NCBI GenBank assembly: GCA_020081605.1
Contig: JAHREC010000013.1
Location: 6,200,001-6,264,000 of the forward strand
Length of the DNA: 64,000 nucleotides
Direction of reading: 5' to 3'
Origin: Albifimbria verrucaria
Taxonomy: Eukaryota > Ascomycota > Sordariomycetes > Hypocreales > Stachybotryaceae
The notes beneath the pieces are model-generated. The model made no database searches, was not told the origin of the DNA, and was given only the letters and a program-made list of their open reading frames with translations. Positions 57,882 to 64,000 of the stretch are shown one piece after another; within the stretch, counting starts at the first letter, position 1, and each line of letters begins with the position of its first letter. The position numbers and the translations under genes were made by a program.

Positions 57882-60800
57882 ATGTATAATCGCGACTCCA
57901 AGATTATGCGCAAGCTCCTGGGCAAGTCCATACCCGAATCCTCCGCCGGCAACCTCGCCTCCGTCACCAGCAACCCGGCTCCCACCTCCGTCTCGTACCG
58001 ACCCCCAAGTCCCAGAACGCCGTCTACCCTGCTGGCGTTCCGATATCGCGCCTCGATGTCTCACCCGACCAACGCGCCGCTGTCCTCGGCGGTCCTCACA
58101 TCTTGAAAACAGTCGTGCTTGAAGACCCTGCCAGCTCTAGCTTCAGCTTCAACGATGGTGTCGATGTGCGCGCCGCCATCACCGCCCAGCAGGCCCATGC
58201 CGGCACTGGAATCCGCGCCAGCGCAATGGCCGACCAGCTGAGCATCCGTGACGTCAAGTGGCATGGCAATTCTACCATCTTCACCGCCGGCGCCAACGGC
58301 AGGATCTTCGCCTACGACTTGGCTCGCATTGGCGCCGGCGGATCGGAGCCTCTCGAGTATATACAGATGCAGGAGGATTCGCGGCAGGTCAACACCCTCG
58401 ATGTCAACCCCCACCTGAAGAGCTGGGTTCTCTCAGGTAGTCAAGACGGCATGGCTCGCATTTTCGACGCCTCTACACCTTGGCAGAACCGAGCCGGCTT
58501 CATCACTTTTCGCCAACGATTCGCGCCTCTGAAATGCATTGACTCTGTCCGCCAGGTCAAGTGGTCCCTAGAGTCGGCCACGAGATGGCCTGTTGCACCG
58601 AGACCGGTGTAGTGCTGAAGTGGGATGTCCGTCAACCATCGAAACCATTGCTGAGGATCAACGCCCATGAGAAAGCATGCTCTGCTATCGCGTGGCATCC
58701 AGACGGGAACCACCTCATGAGTGCCGGTTCCGATACAAAGCTGCATGTCTGGGATTTTGGTTCCACTGCCGAAAGGCGTCAGAAGCCAAAATGGACCATC
58801 TCGACGCCTGCACCTGTTAGTACCGTGGCATGGCGTCCAGGTCTCTGGTCGGCAACCACCCAAAGTCGCCGTGTGGCCCAGGTCGCTGTCACATATGACG
58901 AGAATAACAACAAGCGCTACGGCACCCTGTTGTTCATGTCTGGGATCTAGCAAGACCAACCATGCCTTACAAAGAGGTGGACTATTTTGAAAACTCGCCA
59001 CTTGCACTATGGTGGAAGGACCAGGACATGCTTTGGACTGTTGGCCCAGATGGCATGTTCAATCAGTGCGATATTGCATTTGCCCCTAAAGTTATTGACC
59101 GCATGTCCACGTCTGCCATGGCCTTTTCTTCACGAGGCGATGCTCTGCTTTTCCTTGATGAACGTGTCTCATCCCCTCGGCCCCGGCTCTCTGCCGCACA
59201 CCACCCTCATGATGTCACATCCCGGTCAACGTACAGCTCTGCGACAAATCCACCTCTGCTTAGCGCCAGTAAAAGTGATTCTGAGGAGGAAGTTGTTGGT
59301 CACTTCCTGGGTCCCCGCTGGAAGACACACCGCAGGCGGAGACCCAGCTTGCGCTCCGGTTCCGCAGTCAGCACTACGCCCCCATCAGGCTCGGGTCTAT
59401 CAGAAGATCCCAAATCATCCATGAATTTGGAGCAGGCTATCAAACTGACAGGCATCTTTAAATCGCACCAGGGTATGGCTTCGGGTCATATACCAGCAGC
59501 AAAGTCTGTCCATGTTTATCAATATCTATCCAATGTGTATTTGGAGACTTTGGCTCAGGAGCTGCCCTACGTTGAAGGCGGCAAGCCCCTCGTTGAGCGA
59601 ATGCGGATCATCATGGAGCAGTTTGCCAAAGCCGCTGAAGCCGCGAGCCTCTTCCGATTGTCACAGACATGGAGGATTCTCGCGTATTCTATGACCCTGT
59701 TACTCAACCAGCGTGCCCAATTTCACCTGGAGACCAGACTGTCAAGGTTCCAGAAACTCAAGATTGAAGAAGCCAAGAGCAAGGACAAGCTGAAGCCATC
59801 TTCCTCTTATGCTAGCTTTCGAGGTGATGGTACAGCAACACCTCGCTATATTCCTGGCCAGGCAGGTAGCCTCGATGTTCGGTCGCACAGCCTGCGTTCT
59901 CTTCTTTCGGAGGAAATCGAGAGCACCTCTAATGTACCCACACCCATAGCCAGACCTGTCGATGGTATACATGCTATGGATTTCCAGCACCAGCAGTACA
60001 CGTACGGGAAGAAACTTACTCCTATCATCGAACCCGAGAGCCTCAATCTGGGCCCAGCTGCGCATGGGTCATTTAGTAACAGCCCGCGCAAACGTTTAGA
60101 CTCTACACCCATATCAGTTGTCAGCCAAGAAAGTGAGCAGACCCAAATGTCCAGTACGGAAGGGTATGACTTTTATGACACCGATGTTCTGGTCAAGGCG
60201 ATCGATGTACCTACACACACAGAGCCTCCTCAAAGCCAATGGGCACCGAAGAACCCATCGACCCCAAATAGTCGTAAGAAGACGCCTCGCCAAGATTCAG
60301 ACGAGAGCTTTGGACAAGTGTTCTCTATTTCTGCAGGAAATAAGCAATCCCCTGGAACAGATTTTTATAGAAAATCACGTCTCACTAGGCAAGCCTCCGA
60401 TGGAGACAAGCAGAGCGAGGGAAGCAACACTGAATACGAGAGTCGCATCAGAGGAGAGGAACTTGGCAAGTCATCACCTCTCAAGGGAGACTTGAGAAAG
60501 GGAGGCCATGAAATGCCAGCTATCACCCACTCACCGGAAGAGATTTTTATGATCTCGCAGACCACTGCGTCGACTGACGAGACTTATACTTCCCAATCGT
60601 CCCAGTCATTGCAATCCATCTCTGACAGTCAAGCCGAAGAAGAATTCGGCCACGGTTCCCATATTACGATTCAAGCTCCTCAGCCAGACGAGGCTTCGAG
60701 AACCGCGCGATCCATTATGAACCAGCACGATCCCACTCCTCATATCATAGAGACGGATTACCTGCCTTGGTCAGAGGACCCGGATTACCCATATCCAACT

Positions 60801-61891
60801 GGTCAGTCAGCACTGCCTCTAAAGTGTACATCATCACCAAAGCCTCCACTTAACCCTTACGTTCTGGTTAAGCGCGCTTTGGAGTTCGAAACCCGGACCT
60901 CGGCGCTCAATGCCTCAGCTATGATTCTTCTGTTGAAACCGCTCGTGCCGGAGTCTGTCATCGATCAGCACCAGGCGCGTAGCATACTTCGACAACACCA
61001 CTCTCGGCTTATGCGCATGAGCCTCTTTGTCGAAGCCGCGCTACTACGTAACCTCTGCGTCAAAGGCTGGCCTTCTAACTTGCCCGACTGGGGCGATAAC
61101 TACACCATTATCTTTGAGGCTGCTCAGCAGAATGTCAAAGTGGGCTTTTCGTGCTCTTCCTGCCACAAGCCCCGAGAAATCGATCGCACAGATAATCACC
61201 TTGCCGTCTGGACCTGTGAGCGCTGCAAGAGCCTCATGGCGCCATGTGCTGTGTGCGGACATCGCGAGCTAGAATCCGCAGAACATGAGCCCACTGAGGT
61301 TGCGGACGATTCTTCTCCAGCAGTTGCCCTCATGGGGTGGTGGTACTGTCCAGGATGCGCGCATGGCGGTCATGCATCCTGTCTACAGACATGGCATGGT
61401 GCGCTAGATCCGTTAGGAGGTCCTGGGCTCGACTACGCTTCGTTCAAGTACAGCGACGGCTGCTGCCCTCTCGACGGCTGTGGACATGCCTGCCTCCCAG
61501 GGAAGTACCGCGGCGAGACTACCACTGCACGTGCCGATGAGCTTGGCCGTGCCGCTGTCGAAACCTCGCGCGCACGCGAAGAGCGCCTTGCCGCAGCCGC
61601 CGCAGCTGCCTTTGCGTATGCCATGAACTCGTCGCCCAAGGGGCGGTCAACAGCAGCGTCACAACCAACAGCGCTCGTTCCAACACATGGACAGGCCAGC
61701 AGCCTGACCGCAGCAGTGTCAAGAGCGACGGTAACGACGTCCCGCAAAGCAGAGCTGTAGGGATGGCGCGTGAAGCGCTCAACAAGACAGGCGTTACAAG
61801 CGGAGGCATCCTGAGCTCAAGCCCAAGCCGGGCATCGGGCGAGAGGGAACGCAGGAAGAGCGTCAAATTCGCGCAGCCGGGAAGCAGATAG
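57882..61891 (+). CDS. RTC1: Rtc1/Sea2/WDR24-like subunit of the SEA (GATOR2) complex
   Basis: Intron-free, about 1337 aa corrected. The N-terminal third is a WD40 propeller (IRDVKWHGNSTIFTAGANGRIFAYDL, VNPHLKSWVLSGSQDGMARIFD, ACSAIAWHPDGNHLMSAGSDTKLHVWDFG, VTYDENNNKRYGTPVVHVWDLARP). A long Ser-rich linker and a helical region (ALEFETRTSALNASAMILLLKPLVPE) follow, then a C-terminal zinc-binding RING-like domain with CSSCHKPRE, WTCERCKSLMAPCAVCGHRE and WYCPGCAHGGHASCLQTWH. This is the full Rtc1/Sea2 architecture; by family it acts at the vacuolar membrane upstream of TORC1. Four one-base slips: CCCCC 58002-58006, CCC 58566-58568, CCC 58925-58927 and GGGG 61640-61643. The last moves the true stop from 61760 to 61891 (end RKSVKFAQPGSR). 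Confidence 0.94.
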
Positions 61892-62220
61892 TATGGCTGT
61901 AATATTGGGGCATTGCAATGTATTCAAGCGCTGAGAGAGATGGATTTGTATATATGATGAATATGGCTTTAGGAGGGAAATGGCGTTTGGGGATGGAGAG
62001 GGATGTTCCTGCACATGTGTACGAGTTGCAACGATGATTGCATTATTTACTTCAACGCCGATAGATGAAATCCCGTAAGGGGCTGTTATATTGATCAATG
62101 ATGCAAAGATGTAGTTCAATTCAAGCTTATGCCGCTACCAGTACTACGTAACATTCGTTGGCCTACAGACCTTTGGGTATCACACTCGCATTGCTAATCA
62201 AAGAGGGCGGCTCGCACGGC
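61892..62220. other. Convergent 3' spacer
   Basis: 329 bp between the stop codons of RTC1 (+) and the Vps38-like gene (-); both 3' UTRs must fit or overlap here. No other feature. Confidence 0.6.
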
Positions 62221-64000
62221 TCATCTAGACACATTCTCTCTAAGACCTTTGGTTCGAAGCGTGAACTTGGTCTCGTTCTCGCCAAACGGCAGTGCTATCG
62301 CCTCGTCAGGGCTCAACACTGCCACACTATTCCCTGCGCCGACGATGCCGTCCTTGAGAAGGGCGTTGCGCAGAGCAGCGCTATGGGTGTTGGGCGCATC
62401 GCTGTCGTTGCTACCGCGGCGGCTGCCCGCCGCGCTGCTGAGCTGACTGCCGTCCAAGTGCGGCGCAGACTGCAGCGAGGGCATCCTGCCGTGTAAACGA
62501 CCAGCCCAGAGGCCGCGCACGCCACCCTTCTTGCGCTCTGGTACGTCTTCGCTACCCGCGCTGCAGACATAGAGTAGGTACTTCAAATTAGGCAGGGTGT
62601 GACGGATGTCGACGACCTTGAGACCTTGCGAGGCACAAAGAGCCTCGATATCCTTGTTGAGCAAGAACCAGGCGTACTCGAACCGCCACTGGCCAGCGGT
62701 AGATCCACCTTTTGGCAGATATAGAGGGAACTCTTTCCTTGAGGCGTTTCGTTCGGTCATTTGTGAAATATCGTCACGCGCCCAAGACCGTGAGCCGTAT
62801 GGGCTGAGGCCATAGGGCAGGGGTGTAGATAAGTAGAACTGCAAGTGTTTGGTGAGCAGCGTAGTAATGCCGAGTGCTGCAGACAACACATCTTCGCTAA
62901 CAGTCCTTGCCGTGGCGCCGTCGTAGACAGAATTCGGCAGCGGTATATTGCATATCTGGAAAGATAGAGGTGGTGCATTGGCGATGGGAGTAATGGGGAA
63001 TACGTCTGAAAGTTCCGAGCATATGCGACGGCGCTGACCGCGGATTTGTCGCTCCGTCTGTTGAATCATTTCTTTGGCATTCTCGAGTTTCTCTCTGTTA
63101 GAAGCGATATCCTCTTCTCCTTTGACCTGTTGCTGTCTTCCCTTTTCCATGGCTTCCCGTCGGCTCTGCAAGGACTCGCGGAGCTCATTACGCCTCTTCT
63201 CGGCGAGTTTGTTGGCCCGCTGCTGCGTTGCGACGTACTTCTCTGCAAGGGCGGCCTCCTCTCGCGCATTATCTGGGACCTCACTAGGCGTCTCGTTGAG
63301 AATCTGGTTGATCTGGTCCATGATCCGGTGCTGCGTCTGGATGGCATCCTCGATAGAGCTTTCGAGGTTAGCTAGCTTCATCAGCGCGGCGTAGGATGAA
63401 GATGCAATGGGCGACGCTTGTTTAGGATCGGAGGCTCTGGTAGGGAAGTCGAGTGAATAAATGCCGTCCTCGAGGTGGAATATCAGCGCGTTCGGGGAAA
63501 CTTGCGATCTAAAAGTGTGCCAATGAAGTGTAGCTGTCGCAGATCTATCGATTCTTCTAATAGGAAGTTCCAGGTCGAGTTCTTGGGCCGCTTTGCCCAG
63601 AGCTTGATGGTGACGAAACATGATCTCGAGATGCTCGGAGCCTGGTCACCGAGCTCAAAGAATTGAAAATTGAAGTTCTAAGAACAATGTTAGAGCTTCA
63701 TGACAAAGATAGTTCTACCGCAAAGGTATGATTACATACCGCCGACTTCTCCCGCACCTCGCTGATGTACACCGGATCATCGTCGTTGTTGGCGTGTAGG
63801 AGAAGAAGACATCGCCAACATTGTTGTCAACCAAGATCTCCAGGTTCTTCTGCCTCGTCGCGGGGTTGCCATGGGCAAAGCTCAGGCTCGTCCGGCGAGC
63901 GCGTTTCAAGGTGTCGGGACGGCGAGCATCCTTCCTAAGGCTGTCGCTGGATCGAGACGAGTGCAGCTGGCCCGACTCACGAAGAGCTTCCAGCTTATTG
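62221..64000 (-). CDS. Vps38/UVRAG-like (Atg14-domain) subunit of PI3-kinase complex II, 5' truncated
   Basis: Exons 63740 to beyond 64000 and 62221-63677, with a 62-bp intron (GTATGT...TTAG). The N-terminal part has a C2-like region (VNFNFQFFELG...SCFVTIKLWAKRP...STWNFLLEESIDLRQLHFIGTLLDRKFPPNALIFHLEDGIYSLDFP). A long coiled coil follows (EEAALAEKYVATQQRANKLAEKRRNELRE... to about residue 300), then the UVRAG/Atg14 C-terminal domain with LGITTLLTKHLQFYLSTPLPYGLSPYGSRSWARDD and LNKDIEALCASQGL. By family it partners Vps34 and Vps30 in endosomal sorting and autophagy. Two one-base slips: GGGG 63494-63497, and one near 63798-63811. The tail is Ser/Gly-rich. The 5' end lies beyond the window. Confidence 0.88.

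Noticed and set aside
1..64000. RIP (repeat-induced point mutation) as the cause of the broken genes
   Set aside because: RIP makes C-to-T changes, not one-base deletions; only the stops near 26108 and 29152-29632 could even fit base substitution.

Overview
The window is nuclear DNA from a filamentous ascomycete, most likely a Sordariomycete and probably Hypocreales. Short introns (about 45-135 bp) with GT...AG ends and CTAAC/CTGAC-type branch sites run through most genes. The gene families are typical of these fungi: Rtc1/SEA complex, Vps38/UVRAG, Alg2, CaMKK-type kinase, PF12044-type metallopeptidase plus jacalin, 2EXR, SAT4-like 7TM, hybrid histidine kinase. I cannot name the species.

Layout. 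1-13.9 kb is a conserved block: a 5'-truncated TBC Rab-GAP (+), a peroxisomal enoyl-CoA isomerase (-), a five-exon F-box-like unknown (+), ALG2 (+) and a large Ssp1/Sak1/CaMKK-like kinase (-). 13.9-21.0 kb is gene-poor, G+C-rich and full of simple repeats, upstream of the kinase. 21-35 kb holds an atypical SDR, a hybrid histidine kinase with an in-frame stop, a small coiled-coil protein, an AidB-type acyl-CoA dehydrogenase and a tRNA-Ser(AGA), separated by AT-richer spacers with relics. 36-52 kb looks accessory: a secreted beta-propeller, a SAT4-like 7TM protein, a secreted LVIVD-type protein, a zinc metallopeptidase-jacalin fusion, an HSL-type hydrolase, a possible prenylated small protein, a secreted Cys-rich protein and broken, inverted pieces of an AIG1-like G-domain gene. 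52.8-64 kb returns to conserved content: sulfite oxidase, a 2EXR protein, RTC1 and (cut by the right edge) a Vps38/UVRAG-like protein, the last two tail to tail.

The strongest window-wide signal is technical. In 14 loci I count at least 34 points where the reading frame slips by exactly one missing base, nearly always beside a homopolymer of 3-5 bases. Adding one base restores a conserved protein each time, and in multi-exon genes the corrected exon lengths sum to a multiple of three. I read these as homopolymer undercalls in the assembly, not as pseudogenes, and give coordinates spanning the whole gene.

Functionally, several core genes meet around nutrient and TORC1/AMPK signalling and membrane traffic (CaMKK-like kinase, Rtc1 of the SEA complex, Vps38/UVRAG, TBC Rab-GAP), but nothing in the sequence shows that they are linked. 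I did not find a biosynthetic cluster, a CRISPR array or an intact transposon. No clearly new system stands out; the best candidates for a second look are the inverted GTPase fragments and the accessory genes around them.
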